Below are positions 1 through 11,872 of a stretch of 64,000 nt of DNA, piece after piece. The translations under genes and the position numbers were made by a program. Source of the stretch: Pegoplata infirma (taxonomy: Eukaryota; Arthropoda; Insecta; Diptera; Anthomyiidae); contig OY992537.1 of the NCBI GenBank assembly GCA_963921195.1, positions 16,765,125-16,829,124 on the forward strand. Reading direction: 5' to 3'. Position 1 is the stretch's first letter; every line of letters starts with the position of its first letter. Below the pieces are notes generated by a model. It saw nothing but the letters and a program-made list of their open reading frames with translations, ran no database searches and was not told the DNA's origin.

Positions 1-210
1 AGGTATTTTTGAAAAGTGTTCTTTTGCACTTTGAAATTTTATCAAAATATAATTTTATATTTTGAGTTTTATATAAAAAACCTTAACAAAAAATTTATAT
101 TTTTCCCCTTACTTTTACTGCATCCTCAAGAGCGCTCTTTGGATGCGCTTCGGTATGCTATAAAAAGATGCTGTGTCGCCAAAATTTCGATGTATTTGTG
201 CTGGGTATGA

Positions 211-395
211 TATTCTCATAGAATAATTTTTAAGCAAAATTATTTTTCTGTTTTAAATTTATTTACGTTGATCATTTTTGCAAGACTTAGTCGACACGTG
301 TTTCAGAAGTTGTCAGATTCCATTGTCAAGACTATTTAGCAAATATAAAAATCTTATACTACAAGTAGCAAAGGAATTTAAATGACAAATCGCTT
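211..395 (+). repeat. Diverged, uninterrupted copy of the CTCGAG foldback interior
   Basis: The stretch reads closely like 8690-8834 joined to 9116-9140: shared blocks include GATATTCT, AAAATTATTTTTCTG, CCATTGTCAAGACTA and AAGTAGCAAA. The copy at 8.7-9.1 kb is interrupted by a 281-bp palindromic MITE and this one is not, so bases 363-364 (AA) mark an empty site. The CTCGAG terminus is not preserved on this side. Confidence 0.6.
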
Positions 396-635
396 ATGTT
401 GAAACAAAAATATTACGAGAAATATACGTTGATCGTCGTACAAATTTCTTTTCAGTTTCATATTCTTCAACTATCTCTTAAAATTTTCCACTATACTTAC
501 TTATTTCTCCAAACTTACATAATTTTAAAGAAAACGTTTAAAATATTTTAAATTTTACTTACTGTTTTAATGAAAAGTGTTCCCCAATTTCTCATACCAG
601 ATATTTTTTAACATTATTTTTTTAAAAATATATTA

Positions 636-915
636 ACATATCGCTCATTTACTTGTATAGTGTCATAACGCAAAATGTTTGATTTTACAGAAAACCTGTT
701 GAAAGTTTACAATTGAAACTTGGTTTTCATTGCAAAAGACCCGTACATAGAAAATGTCATAATGGCGTGTTCTCTACTCAAACGGTGAGTTTGGAAGATA
801 TTAATACGAATTTTTGACACAATATAAAGCAGTATATAACAAATAATTCTGTATAGTTTACCCAAAAACGACATATTTTGAGTTATGACACTATACAAGT
901 AAATGAGCGATATGT
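636..915. mobile_element. 280-bp MITE with 34-bp inverted ends and TA flanks
   Basis: Bases 636-669 and 882-915 are perfect inverted repeats beginning ACATATCGCTCATTTACTTG. TA stands on both sides (634-635 and 916-917), the duplication expected of Tc1/mariner-type insertion. The roughly 210-bp middle has no long open frame, so it is a non-autonomous element; superfamily is inferred only from the TA target. Confidence 0.75.
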
Positions 916-917
916 TA

Positions 918-1920
918 TTGTTTTAATAAGTAAGAAGAAACAAAAACAACCACAAAAAAAATTCAAAAGAATTTTAATAATTCCAAGTTTTACAAAAACA
1001 ATGAAAGAAATCCCTGTGATACTTAGTAATATTTAATTTTTATACTGTCGCTTTATATATTTTTTTAATACGCTTCGTTACAAACATTAGCATAAACTTA
1101 TGATACCCTCGAGCTATAAATGTGTTTGTAGGGTATAACATCATAACAATTTGCCATTTGTACGAATTCTCATAAGTTGCAAGTTGTTGGTTGCTGGCTG
1201 GCTTGGTTACAACAGATCTGTAGTGGGATGGAGGGATGGTATATATCGTGGTTATTGTAGATATAAACTCTTTAAACAAGCGGAGCCGCCACCGCTTTAA
1301 GCAATATATATGGAAGCTGTTTTTTGTTGTTTTTTTTTGGTTAAATAATGCAAACATTTTAACCAGTGTTAAATTCTATTCAGTTTAATATTTTCATTTA
1401 TATTGGGGGTTTTTTTTTTTTGAACATATGGAATTTATATGAATTTGATTTCAATTCGCAAAAGTACTGCAAAAAGTATAAAAAAATATAAAATAAATAA
1501 ACAGCAAAATAAGACAAGTCGTTTTATGGTTTTTCAAATAAAAAACATTCTTAATTTACACGCAACAAAATTGTATACATAAGAAATAATTTAAGAAAAA
1601 AAAAAATATCAAAAACTGGCATGTGAGCAATTAAGTCAACAATGTTCTATTAACCAAAAACATATTTAACAACAAAATTGTAAATTACAAAGAAAAACAT
1701 AAATGAAATAAATAAAATTACAAATCATGGTTATTTATGAAATAATACTTCATAGATATTGAATACAGAAAATTATTGTTGATGGAAATTGTTAAAAATT
1801 CTTTTTGTAGAAACTGTTAATAGACAGCAGTAAAGGAACACAAAACGACTACTTGTCTTAGCATTTCCTCTCAATGTAGTGGCTGTGGCGTATAAGGTGA
1901 TGACCAGCCTGTTTTGTTAG
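918..1920. other. No gene recognised; AT-rich spacer
   Basis: Poly-A and poly-T runs dominate. A minus-strand open stretch at 1040-1357 lacks recognisable motifs, and no splice pattern supports it. Probably intron of the gene whose first coding exon lies at 12384-12813. Confidence 0.4.
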
Positions 1921-1923
1921 TTA

Positions 1924-3487
1924 CACCGCTCAACACTCATTTTCCGGCTTGAATTATGATGATAAATTTTAATAGTCTTTGGTCTCCTGATTCCAAAACT
2001 CTTCTCCAAATTTTCCCAACACGTCAAGATTTTTAGTTATTCACGGTTGAAAATACGAAAAATGGCGATTTTTGCATTATTTGAAAGCCTGCACAGAAGC
2101 CATTCAGTGGAATTCAAATCTGGTATAAAGCGCAGTAGTAGAATTTGGATATAGTCCCCAACATAGGAAACAATTTTTTTCAAACTATTTCGTTTGGAGA
2201 GGTTACACTTTTAGCGTTTTAAAATGATACTGTTAAAATTACTATTTTTCAAAAATTTACCTTAGTTTTTTGATATTTTTTAAAGAAAAACTAGAAAAAA
2301 ATAAATATTTTACAAATTTAAGTTTTCTGTGCTATTTTTCGTATAAACCGGAAGATATCTTTAGTGGTTTAAAAAGTCTATAGGAAAGAATGAACTTTGG
2401 CCTAAATTTTGAGCTCATCACAGAAAAGATTGATCATCCGGTTTTTGTTTTAGAGCCTTCTAAAAATGGTGTTTTATCTAATTTTTTTCACAGTGTTTTT
2501 GAAAAAATACAAGTGAGATTGTTAAATTCGGCTGTGCCGAATCTATAATACCCTCCAACAGATTAACAAAAAAATTTAAAAAAAAAATGCAGGGGCGTTT
2601 TTTTTTGGGGCGGTCAGAAGGGATCATTGGGGGACACATAAACCATTGCGATAAATGTTTGAAAATTGATTTATTATACTTTTTGAGCTTAAGTAATACA
2701 ATTTTATCATTACTTAAAAACATTTTTAAAATCCACGCCCACAAAAGGGGGGCGGGCAAAAAAAAAATATTTTTTTTATTTCCCAAGTCCAAGTGCAGGA
2801 CCTTGAACTTTTTCTGGCATCAAATTGTTTCATTTGCTTAACAAAAATACAAAAAAACCTGAGAAAATATGGCCTTTTTCAGAGGTTAGTTAAGTTCTTC
2901 AGAGGGGAACTTTTTTCCCCCTGGTCCGATTTTGCCCATTTACGAACTTAAACTGCCTAGGACCAAAAGACATATTCCTGCCAAACTTAACGAGTCTATC
3001 TCTTTTATTTTGGACTGCATCGTGTCTTATACAGACGGACGGACGGACATACGGACATTCTAGAAAAGTCTTAGAATCAATCATAGATCAATAATATATA
3101 TACTTTATAGGGTCCCCGATCGATATTTCGATGCGTTACAAACGGAATGACAAAGTGAGTATACCCCCATACTGTGGTTGGAGGGTAAAAAAATTTAGCT
3201 CAATAATGGTGCAAACAAATTTTTTTTTAATCCTATTTCTGAGATCATAGTTCAATTTTACTCTGACGCTTAATACCAAATTTTTATTTCACTCAATGGC
3301 TGCTGTGAAGGCTTTTAAAAAAGGCAAAAATCGCGCTTTTTTTTCTCATTTTCAACCGCGAATAAAAAAAATCTAGACGTAATGGAAACATTTGGATCAC
3401 AGATTTGGAATCAGCGAGCCAAAATCTTTAAAAATTTTGTATTAAACTTCAAACCGGAGCCAAAAACCTTCGATTTGTTGAGCGGTG
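1924..3487. mobile_element. Foldback element, CACCGCTCAACA ends, TTA duplication, interrupted
   Basis: The ends are CACCGCTCAACA and TGTTGAGCGGTG, with TTA on both sides (1921-1923 and 3488-3490). The arms are long inverted repeats: the block with TTCACGGTTGAAAATACG near 2045 returns inverted near 3360. A full-length relative without insertion lies at 10346-11240. Here a head-hairpin repeat (2508-3190) sits at the centre. The TTA target suggests the PIF/Harbinger type; there is no transposase frame. Confidence 0.7.
2508..3190 (+). repeat. Head-hairpin repeat, subfamily I
   Basis: It starts ACAAGTGAGATTG, followed by the hairpin ATTCGGC-TGT-GCCGAAT and ATACCCTCC. It ends with CGATATTTCGATGCGTTACA, GAATGACAAAGTGAGTATAC and GGAGGGTA. 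GACGGAC direct repeats lie near 3035. It is inserted in an A-rich stretch of the foldback element; the relative at 10346-11240 shows the site without it. The transposition class is unknown to me. Confidence 0.75.
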
Positions 3488-3861
3488 TTACCCTTGATTT
3501 GATTACCGGCTGGGGTAGATTTTAACAAAAATACCGACATTTAACATCATACTGGGGACAACACTTTAACTAGAAAGTTTAAATCTGGTATGGGAATGTC
3601 AGAAATGTCTATAATTTTTAGAAATGAAAATTTCTTCTGCATTTTTAAACATAAACCATTGGAAAAGAAATTGTGTTTTGAAGATAAGCCAGCTAAATTT
3701 AAAATAAGTCCCCTTTAATTTCTAAAGAGAATTAAATAAACTTATATTTAAGAACATACAAAATAGAGTGCTTTGAGACAAATCGATTTTTAAAAGTAAT
3801 TTTAATAATCTTGGCAATGTTCTGAATTTTTTCAACAAACAAGTAATGTCAACCGATAGCC

Positions 3862-4111
3862 CACACACAGAAAACACTTTTACTAATTTCATACAGCAAG
3901 TTAGTTGATGCAACAAAAAATCAGTTAATGCATTTGCATTAAGGTTGACACAATTCAATATTGATAGTCACAACTAAATTTAGTTTATATAATTGGCTTT
4001 TAATTACAAAAACTACAAAATTCGGTTGTCACAGTTGCTTTTAGTAGCAACATCCGAATTTAGAGTTAATACAACTAAAAAATTAAGTTGGAAATTTATT
4101 TTTTTTTGTGC
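3862..4111. repeat. Small interspersed element, ACACACAGAAAA type
   Basis: This is a diverged relative of 45722-45968. Both have an ACAGAAAA end, internal alternating AGTTGATG, GTCACAACT and GTAGCAACA motifs, and close with a GTTGG-AAATTTATTTTT block. The inverted ends are poorly preserved here, so the borders are approximate. Confidence 0.5.
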
Positions 4112-4649
4112 CCACAAAATTCTAACAAAGAATGAAATTTAATTTTAAAATATTTTAAAAATAATAAAACAGGCATGTTTGAAAAAAAAAATCAATTTTT
4201 ATCCGAAATTTAAAAAATTCAGGACCAGTTTTGAATTTTTTTCCAAAAACAAGTAGTGACAATCAGTGGCTCATAACAAATTTGTTAAATAGTTTTGAAA
4301 TTTAAGAATCATTGTCGATTAAGCGATGTCCACGTGTCCGTCCATGTTAACGTTGTATACATTATACTGGTCGCAATTACACTATTTAACACGATTTTTA
4401 AGTCTGGTTAGAAAACATAATTTTTCAATTATTTTTACCGAAAAAAACATCAAAAAACTTTACTTCCCTGCAAAACCGTTGTTTTTAAGATTTTTTGATT
4501 TTAGGGTCAACAAAAACGTCAGCTTTAACTTTTGCTTCGGAAAGCTTAGGGGGAAAATCGTCTTTCTTAAAATTTTTTGGTGACATCGCCCACCAAAAGG
4601 AACGGTGAAAAAAACAATGCTTTTTCTTTTACCCATTTCCAAGTTTTTA
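4112..4649. other. No gene recognised
   Basis: AT-rich sequence. A GTCCGTCCATG stretch near 4338 looks like the GTCCGTCC core of the head-hairpin repeats in reverse, but neither end is recognisable. Short open stretches on both strands overlap one another and carry no domain motif. Confidence 0.35.
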
Positions 4650-4825
4650 TGTTTGATAGAAAGTCAAATCTACAAGGGGGGAATTGCGTCGGATCTACAA
4701 GGGGGAAATTTTTGACCCACGACCGATTTTTCCCGTTTACAACAATAAAAGGAAAACTATCTTTTCTTTTATTTAGACTTCATCATGTTTTCAACAGACA
4801 GACGGACGGCCAGACATAACAAAGT
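4650..4825 (+). repeat. Diverged fragment of head-hairpin repeat
   Basis: It contains the ordered landmarks of the family: an AAGGGGGAAATTTTTGACCC block, CGATTTTTCCCGTTTACAA, CTTTTATTTAGACTTCATCA, then CAGACAGACGGACGG. The head hairpin and tail are missing, so it is an old internal fragment. Confidence 0.5.
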
Positions 4826-5319
4826 TTTAGCCACAAAAACAAAGTCACAGGGGCGTGACTGCATTTTTCTTATTTTTTTTTTTGAGATATTTAACAGAAA
4901 CAAATAGGAGCGACCCAGAACTTTTTTAAAACATTTTTACATAATGTTATCAACCGATTTGGCTGAAATTTGTAACTTAAGCTTCCTTTGCCCCAAGGAT
5001 GAAGCCTATTGAAATTGTAAAATCGGTAAATTTATACCTAGCCCTCTTACAAACGTCCCCTTTGACTCAAGTGACTCTTATTTCCGTATTATAATAGGTA
5101 TCCTTTCGAAAGTTGGCAGGTAATCGTATTTTATATTTACAAATCATCATTAAAATTCTTCATTCCCATGCAAACGACCCTCCAGATATTCACATAAATC
5201 TCTTAAAATTAATGAAAGTAGGAAATATTTGATAAATATTTTGCTTGTAGGTGTAAAATGTGCACTTTAGTAACTTAATTTGATATATTACAAAAATTTT
5301 GTCCGATATTCAGTTAAGT
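4826..5319. other. No gene recognised
   Basis: Contains phrases resembling head-hairpin interiors, such as ATCAACCGATTTGGCTGAAA near 4950, so it may be degraded repeat. No ends, duplications or coding signals are visible. Confidence 0.35.
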
Positions 5320-6110
5320 CGATCTATTGGTAACATTAATAAGCCAATTGCACTCAAATGTGTTTTTTTTTGTTTTTTCTACACTAGTTAAAGATCTAAC
5401 AAAAGATAAATCCATTCGGTCCAAATTTGGGGCCCATTTTTCGGAAAATATTGGTAGAGGATATCATATGGTCGCCTTGACCAACTATTTATCTTTTTTA
5501 TGGTCCTAGATTTAAGATTTCGAGTTAATAGGTAATTTATTTTGGGAAATCTAAGAACTAGAAATTTCTAAAAGTCTTATATTCAGAGTTTATTCTTTCG
5601 ATAGAGGATCCCATATTTAAAAAATCATGTTTTTATGATAGTCCATAAGATCGAAAAAGTACCAAAGTACAATTTTTTACCCACTATACATCAAAGTTTT
5701 CTAAAAAAGACATTTATCAGAACGTTTTTTTGTTTGACACTTTTTTGTTTGACATTTGTTTGACATTTCAAATTTCTAAAACCATTATTTCAGCGGACAG
5801 AAAAAGTTTGCGGCTGGAGGATCTCATTTATAACATTCAAGTTTTTTTGACCATTATTTCAGGAGAAAGTACCAAACTACAATTTTTTCCCCTATTTTCC
5901 CCTAACAGAATGTTTACATTCGAAATTGTAAGTTTATAAGACCATTTTTTCTGGAAATATACAAAAGTACCAGAGTACACTTTATTACCACCTTAGAATC
6001 AGAAATTTAAAAAAACTCAGCCTTAGTGGATTTATTTTCCAAATTTGAAGTCTCTAACTTGAGAAGTTTGGGCTGAGCGATGAAGAATTTGTGAGTCAGT
6101 CCCCAACTCT
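5320..6110 (-). repeat. Inverted relative of the Helitron-like interior
   Basis: Read on the minus strand, the sequence just left of 6110 runs AAAGAGTTGGGGACTGACTC, then a CATCGCTCAGCCCAAAC block, then GACTTCAAATTTGG and CCACTAAGGCTGAG. This is the order seen at 15340-15500 in the Helitron-like element. Repeated phrases about counts such as CCATTATTTC and AGTACCAAA recur every 100-150 bases. It is diverged and fragmentary. Confidence 0.5.
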
Positions 6111-6400
6111 TTTATAAAAGAACCATCTTTAAAAGTATAATTTTAAAAAGTACCATTTTAAAAAGTACCGTTTTAAAAAGTACCATTTTAAAAAGTATTA
6201 TTTTAAAAAGAGCCACTTTATAAATATTATTTTAAAAAGTACCATTTAAAAAAAAGTACATTTTTAAAAGGTACAATTTAGAAAAGGACCATTTTAAAAA
6301 GTACAATTTTAAAAAGTACCATTTTAAAATGTACCATTTTAAAATGTACCATTTTAAAAAGTACCGTTTTCAAAAATATCATTTTTTTAAATTTCTTTTT
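6110..6400. repeat. 16-bp minisatellite, AAAAAGTACCATTTTA type
   Basis: About 15 degenerate copies of a 16-base unit (AAAAAGTACCATTTTA). The unit differs by a few bases from the CTTTTATAAAAAGTAC unit of the large array at 16561-17313. Both arrays neighbour Helitron-like sequence, so the two minisatellites probably share an origin. Confidence 0.75.
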
Positions 6401-6803
6401 ATAGTTTCATTAAGTACCATTCCATAAAAGATTTGTATTACAAAAATATATTTTTTGTTTGAAGTACCATTTTATTTAATAATTTTGCACCCTTTTCAAA
6501 AATTTGAATGTTAGATCTTTAAAGTGGGTGCACTAGCACTTAATAATAAAAGTCTGCATCCGAATTTGAACTGTGTTGAATACCTTAACGAACAAAATAA
6601 GCCTTGTTATCACTAATATTATTAATAACCAGTTTAAATTTTTTACCTTACCCACATACTTCATAGTGTAATCTTACAACTCATATATCTTTTCAATCAT
6701 TCATAGACGTCCGGTTGTTATTTTATTTAGTATTTTGAAAATATTTTTTTAATTTTTTATTTTGCTGAAAATAATCTTTTTTGAAGTACATACAGTACAA
6801 CAT

Positions 6804-6821
6804 ATCATTCACGTGAATGAT
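6804..6821. other. Perfect 18-bp palindrome centred on CACGTG
   Basis: ATCATTCACGTGAATGAT reads the same on both strands and contains an E-box core. A partial match, CATTCACGTGAAT, occurs near 49719. It could be a bHLH-type binding site or coincidence; nothing nearby decides it. Confidence 0.4.
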
Positions 6822-7455
6822 TTTCATACTTGGATGAAAAACAAAAACTAAATCGATTTCATCCAATACGCATAGATTCAATTCACATAAACAAATATTA
6901 AAAACAATGTATCGTCATTTTTATCGTTTTTTTTTTCTTTTCAAACAAAAATATTTGATGTTTGTTTCTCTTTGTAGATTTGTTCATTTAACACCTTGAG
7001 GTGTTTATATTCTAATAAAAATCTTTAAATAATTTTGTACATATATTGACCAAATGCTTTTAGCGACGTCTGCCTCTCTTCTAATACTATTAAGCTAAAT
7101 TTACTAATTCTCCTTTACAGATTTATGAACTGTAGTATATTCGTTTTACGTCATGTGTGTGTGTGAACACCTGGTACTCGATGTACAACGGTATATTTGA
7201 ACTTCTAGAAAATCATTTTGTTAAATATAAAAATATTTTCAATTATTTTTTTTATTGTTTTAATTAAAAACGTAGTCAATAATGAAAATATCACAATTAT
7301 TTCATTTATCAACGCTAATTTAAATAATTTTTTTGAAAATTACCATAGTGATTAATATTTTAATTGAATAAATAAAAAAATTATTTAATAAATTTTTTTT
7401 AATTCAATAACAGAATTCGCTTTCATTTGCGATTTTCTCCAAAATTGATTTTTGT

Positions 7456-7487
7456 CCATATTTCAGCGATTTTTCGCTGAAATATGG
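7456..7487. other. Perfect 13-bp stem, 6-base loop hairpin
   Basis: CCATATTTCAGCG pairs exactly with CGCTGAAATATGG across the loop ATTTTT. It stands in otherwise non-palindromic sequence and is not matched to any mobile element in the window. The stem is short for a microRNA precursor. Confidence 0.5.
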
Positions 7488-7849
7488 TCGTCGAGGAATT
7501 GGTGCTGTCTGGTCAGAGTGTGTTCGGTGTTAATTAATATTTATTTATTTTCTAATTTCCAAGTTAATTTTTACGTTTTAGCTTATTAACCATAAAATCG
7601 AAATATAATATTATTAGTAAAACTAATTATATTGTCACATTTATAGACTGGGGGTTTTGTGGGAAACTATTAGTGTGGTTTGTTTTATTATCGTCATAAA
7701 TTTTGTAAGAGTAAATAAAAATAAATTGACAGATGATGTTATTTCGTCAAAAGGAAAACTTATATACTTACTAATAACAGTAATAGGATATATACAATTA
7801 GCACGAAAACGATTTTTGACAGCGAAAATTTAATCGCATAAACAAAACT

Positions 7850-8560
7850 CCATCTTTAATCGAAAAGTTTAAAAATAATCACGATTAAAATCAAAAAGTT
7901 TTAATAAATTACGATAACAATCAAAAAGCTATCATAAAGCTGTATTTAAAGCCAAAAAAATTAAATAAAAAACTTTCTTTCCATATTAAAAAAAAAAATT
8001 AAATACGATTATAAAAATCAAAAAGCTTTGTTAAAACTGCGATTAAGACAAAAAAAGTTAAGAAAATAATATAAAATTCGAAAAATCAAAAAATCACGTT
8101 TAAAGTAAATTTTTAGTAGAGCTACGATCATAGAATTAATACGTGCTACGATGTTAACAAAACTTTAATCACCCATGATTCCAATCGAAATGCTCTTATC
8201 AAAATAAACACAGAAAGCTTTACTTAATCTTAAAAGCTTCCCATGTTAAATCAAAAAGGTTAAAAAATTATATTAAAAATCAAAAAGTTTTTTTAAAACT
8301 GCAATTAAAATGGAAGGCTTTATGAATCCCGTATTAAAATCAAAAGCTCTCATAGAACAAAGTTAGAATCATAAATTCTAGTTTTTATGAAAAAAAGTTA
8401 CAATTTAGAATGTTTAAAAAAAGTTACTAAAAACCATCAAAAGTTAAAATAAAATTTTAATTATACATCATTAGTTTAAGCACGATAATAATTAGAAAGC
8501 TCTTCTAAAAATATATCTTAAATCAAAAAGCGTTAATTTAATTTCATTCAGAGTTAAGCA
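7850..8560. repeat. Degenerate tandem array of CGATTAAAATCAAAAAG
   Basis: More than ten loose copies of a unit near 30-40 bases, with core CGATTAAAATCAAAAAGYTT followed by an A/T spacer. The copies are strongly diverged, so this is an old array. A related phrase occurs at 12016-12050 (AAATCGAAAAGCTTTT). Confidence 0.5.
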
Positions 8561-8661
8561 TTTTCAGTTGAGCCAAATTAAAAAAAAAAATTTAATTAAA
8601 AAATAAAAATTGTTTTTTTTTCAACCATCAAAATATTATATTTTTGAGAAGGTTGATGCTA

Positions 8662-9376
8662 GCTCGAGGTAATTTTTTCTTACTAATTAAAACTTTGATA
8701 TTCTAATAGAATGATTTTCAAGAAAATTATTTTTCTGTTTTAAATTTATTTGGTAATATTTGCAAGACTTAACCGACAAGTGTTTTGGAATTTTTCAGAT
8801 TCCATTGTCAAGACTATTTAGCCATATATCACAACCCAGTCGGCAAAATAAATCACACCTGACATACTGCTGACTCTCCCTTTATAAAATTGCTGACATC
8901 TTCATACAATTTTTCAAAATGTCATCAATGACATGTCAGCAGTTGGTCAGCACATGTTTAAACGAATTGTTAGTGGCCACTGATACTGGTGGACATTGCT
9001 GACCAACTGCTGACATGTCATTGATGACATTTTGAAAAATTGTATGAAGATGACAGCGATTTCATAAAGGGAGAGTCAGCTGTATGTCAGGTGTGGTTTT
9101 ATTTTGCCAACTGGGAAGTAGCAAAAGGAATTAAGTAACAAGTAGTTAAAAAAAAAAATAATGCATATTCAACTAAGTATTCCCTAATTGAGAATTAGAA
9201 GAAGAAAATTGTAAATAGTCTTGACAATGTAATCTAACAAATTCCGAAACTGTTGTCGGATAAGTTTTTCAAAAATTACCAACATTAATAAATTTAAAAC
9301 AGAAAAATAATTTTCTTGAAAATCATTCTATGAGAATATCATATTTTTAATTAGTAAAGGAAAAATGACCTCGAGC
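8662..9376. mobile_element. CTCGAG foldback element with TA flanks, carrying a MITE
   Basis: The termini are inverted (GCTCGAGGTAATTTTTTCTT on the left, its counterpart AAAAATGACCTCGAGC on the right) with TA at 8660-8661 and 9377-9378. The arms continue inward as inverted repeats (TAGAATGATTTTCAAGAAAA near 8710, its reverse complement near 9315). The 281-bp MITE 8835-9115 interrupts the left arm. Other ends of this family are at 12180, 15112 and 36841. Confidence 0.65.
8835..9115. mobile_element. CCCAGT MITE copy 1, near-perfect palindrome, AA duplication
   Basis: The arms run CCCAGTCGGCAAAATAA inward and CCCAGTTGGCAAAATAA in reverse, each about 125 bases with few mismatches, so a single strand could fold into one long hairpin. 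AA flanks both ends (8833-8834 and 9116-9117). The related uninterrupted sequence at 361-370 has AA only once, which shows that two bases were duplicated. No coding capacity. Other copies: 39860-40135 and 40677-40957. Confidence 0.85.
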
Positions 9377-9450
9377 TAAAACAAACCTTTTTTTTTAATA
9401 AAAAAAAATAAAAGTTTAAAAAATTTCCTGTTAACAAAATTTATTTAAAA

Positions 9451-10116
9451 ACAAGTAAGAGTGTTAAATTCGGCTGTGCCGAATCTTTTATATCCTTGGA
9501 GGATATAAAAAAAATTGCAGGGGCGTTTTTTTGGAGGGGGGGGGGGGTCGGCATAGTTGGAGGGACACCTGTACCACCTCTATATATGTTTACAAATTAT
9601 TTGTTTATGGTATTTACCCTTAAATAATAAATTTTTATCGTTAATTTTAATTAATTTCTCTAACCACGCCTCTAAAGGGGGGCATCCTGAAAAAATTTGA
9701 ATTTTCTAACCCCCTTGGTCCAAGCGCAGGTCTATGAACATAATATGGCATACAAATGTTACATATGTTGAGCAAAAATTAAAAAAATCTTGTGAAAATA
9801 TCGTATTTTTCAGGGGTCGTTGTAGTTCTTCAAGGGGGAACTTTTTTTCCCCCTGATCCGATGTTGCCCATCTTCGAACTTAACCTTACCAGTAACATAA
9901 GAGATATTCTTGCCCAATTTCAGGGGTCTAGCTCTTTTGGTTTGGACTGCATCGTTATTTCTACAGACGGACGGACGGACATCGCTAGAATGTCTTAGAT
10001 TCTATCATGGATCAATATTATATATACTTTGTGGGGTGCCCGACCGATATTTCGATGTGTTACACACGGAATGACAAAGTGAGTACACCCCAATACTGTG
10101 GTTGGAGGGCATAAAA
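9451..10116 (+). repeat. Head-hairpin repeat, subfamily I, full length
   Basis: Begins ACAAGTAAGAGTGTTAAATT, then ATTCGGC-TGT-GCCGAAT, a G-rich run near 9535, the block AAGGGGGAACTTTTTTTCCC, GACGGACGGACGGACATCGC, CGATATTTCGATGTGTTACA and GGAGGGCATAAAAA. It is one of the most complete copies. A frame over 9792-9998 stays open, as in other copies, but contains no known domain. Confidence 0.8.
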
Positions 10117-10345
10117 ATTCCGTTGAAAAAAATTGTAGTGACAAAAATGTTTCTGAAAAATTTTTGTAAAAAAATATGTTTGTACTTGTTTAAATTCACT
10201 GTGCTAGTCACAAAAATTAACAAGCCGGTCCCCTTGCTTGTAAAGATAATTCCGGTGCATGGAATTCAATGGTGATAGCCGTTTTTCAAAGTTAGCACTC
10301 GTATTCTCGATTTAAAATTTTGAAGCTAAAGTACTACAAAAATTA

Positions 10346-11240
10346 CACCGCTCAACAGTCATTTTCCGGCTTGAATTCTGGTGATCAATTTTAGTAGACT
10401 TTGATCTCCTGATTCCAAATCTGTACTCCAAATTTTTCCATCACGTCCAGATTTTTAGTTATTCACGGTTAAAAATGCGAAAAATGGCGATTTTTGCATT
10501 ATTTGAAAGCCTGCACAGCAGCCATTGAGTGGAATACAAATCTGGTATAAAGCGCAAAAGTATAATTTGTCTATGGTCTCCAACATAGAAAACAATTTTT
10601 TTCTAATTATTGCGTTTGGTTGGGTTACAATTGCGTTTTAAAATGACTCTGTTAAAATGATCATTTTTGTAAAAAAGATAAGGTAGGTAGGTACCTTAGT
10701 TTTTTTTGATATTTTTCAATAAAAAACTAAAAAAAATAAATATTTTACAAATTTAAGTTTTCTGTGTTATATTTCGTATAAACCGGAAGACATCTTTAAT
10801 GGGTTTAAAAGTCTATAAGAAAGAATGAGATTTTGTCTAAATTTTGAGCTCATCACACTAAAGATTGATCATCTGGTTTTTGTTTTTGAGCCTTTTAAAA
10901 ATAGTGCTTTTTCTAATTTTTTTCACAGTGTTTTTTAAAATACGTGTTTGGCCAATAATAGTGCAACAACTTCAAATTATTTTGATCATATATTTGAGAT
11001 CATAGTTCAATTCAACTCTAACGCTTTATACCAGATTTTTATTCCACCCAGTGGCTGCAGTGCAGGCTTTCAAAAATGGCAAAAATCAAGTTTTTTTGCA
11101 TTTTCAACTGCGAATAATTAAAATTCTAGACGTGATGGAAAAATTTGGAGCACAGATTTGGAATCAGCGAGTTAAAATCTTTAAAAATTTTGTATCAAAC
11201 TTCATACCGGAGTCAAAAACCTTCGATTTGTTGAGCGGTG
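10346..11240. mobile_element. Uninterrupted CACCGCTCAACA foldback, TTA duplication
   Basis: It is bounded by CACCGCTCAACA and TGTTGAGCGGTG, with TTA at 10343-10345 and 11241-11243. At 895 bp it is the intact-length counterpart of 1924-3487. The two halves are inverted repeats with conserved blocks (TCACGTCCAGATTTTTAG near 10442, its inverse near 11120). The short open frame at 11051-11278 is only an arm read through. PIF/Harbinger type is inferred from the TTA target. Confidence 0.75.
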
Positions 11241-11784
11241 TTATTTTTTTTCGCTTTTGGAATAGTTTTTATATATAAATTTAGAAAATTCATCGTTTTT
11301 TCGCGAAAAAAAATGTACGCGATAAAAATTTAAATTCCGCCAATTTTTTTTTTTTTTAATTTTGTGTCTGTAGTGTATCATATTCTATACATTTTCATAA
11401 ATTAAAAAAATTTCGCAAATAAAATATTCAGTGATATATATTTTTCTATATTTCTCTTCACATATGTCAACCAGCAGCTGAATTAAAGCATTTTGTATTT
11501 TAGGTTATGTAGAATGTGCTAAAATTTTCGAGGTTTCCTTACATTTTTGTTCATTACTTTTGAACCGTTAAGCCGATATCACTCAAATGCAATGACAAAC
11601 TTGTCAAAACAACATTATATGTTAAGTTATAGTAATATCTGTGTAATATTTTTGTCATGATCGCTTGATCAATTATTTTTTATTTATTCTTTCCATTAAT
11701 TTACAACTCATTTTTAATAAATTCACCCTAACCGAGAACTGGTAACAATGACCGTCGTCTCGTTGTAGCGAAAAAAAACAAATG
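11241..11784. other. No gene recognised
   Basis: AT-rich sequence containing a phrase resembling the interior of the TATACCC-type repeats (CTTTTGAACCGTTAAGCCGA near 11558), so it is probably degraded repeat ahead of the SINE-like piece. Confidence 0.35.
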
Positions 11785-11856
11785 TTCTGGCGGGAATCGA
11801 ACCCACAACCCCCACGTTGAAAGGCTAGCACGCTACCAACTAGCCTACGGGGGCCC
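11785..11856 (-). mobile_element. tRNA-like SINE head with A and B boxes
   Basis: On the minus strand the sequence holds a good RNA polymerase III A box (TAGGCTAGTTGG, 11836-11847) and B box (GGTTCGATTCC, 11793-11803), about 33 bases apart. The T-arm pairs (GTGGG with CCCGC), but there is no 5' partner for an acceptor stem and the anticodon stem does not pair. This fits a tRNA-derived SINE or tRNA pseudogene, not a working tRNA. Confidence 0.55.
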
Positions 11857-11872
11857 CCCCGTCGCCATTTCA

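Larger units (their letters stand above)
6401..7849. other. No gene recognised; mainly non-repetitive
   Basis: Mostly unique AT-rich DNA with a GTGTGTGTG run near 7155 and two exact palindromic features listed separately (6804-6821 and 7456-7487). No open frame with coding character. It may be ordinary intron of the gene at 12.4-12.8 kb. Confidence 0.35.

Noticed and set aside
2587..2841. 84-codon plus-strand frame overlapping a 104-codon minus-strand frame
   Set aside because: Both lie in a head-hairpin repeat interior and shadow each other; no shared peptide with other copies beyond repeat homology.
11051..11278. 75-codon plus-strand frame
   Set aside because: It is the inverted arm of a TTA foldback; the corresponding arm at 3300-3500 has stops and frame changes.
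11785..11856. Functional tRNA gene
   Set aside because: The T-arm and boxes are good, but acceptor and anticodon stems do not pair.
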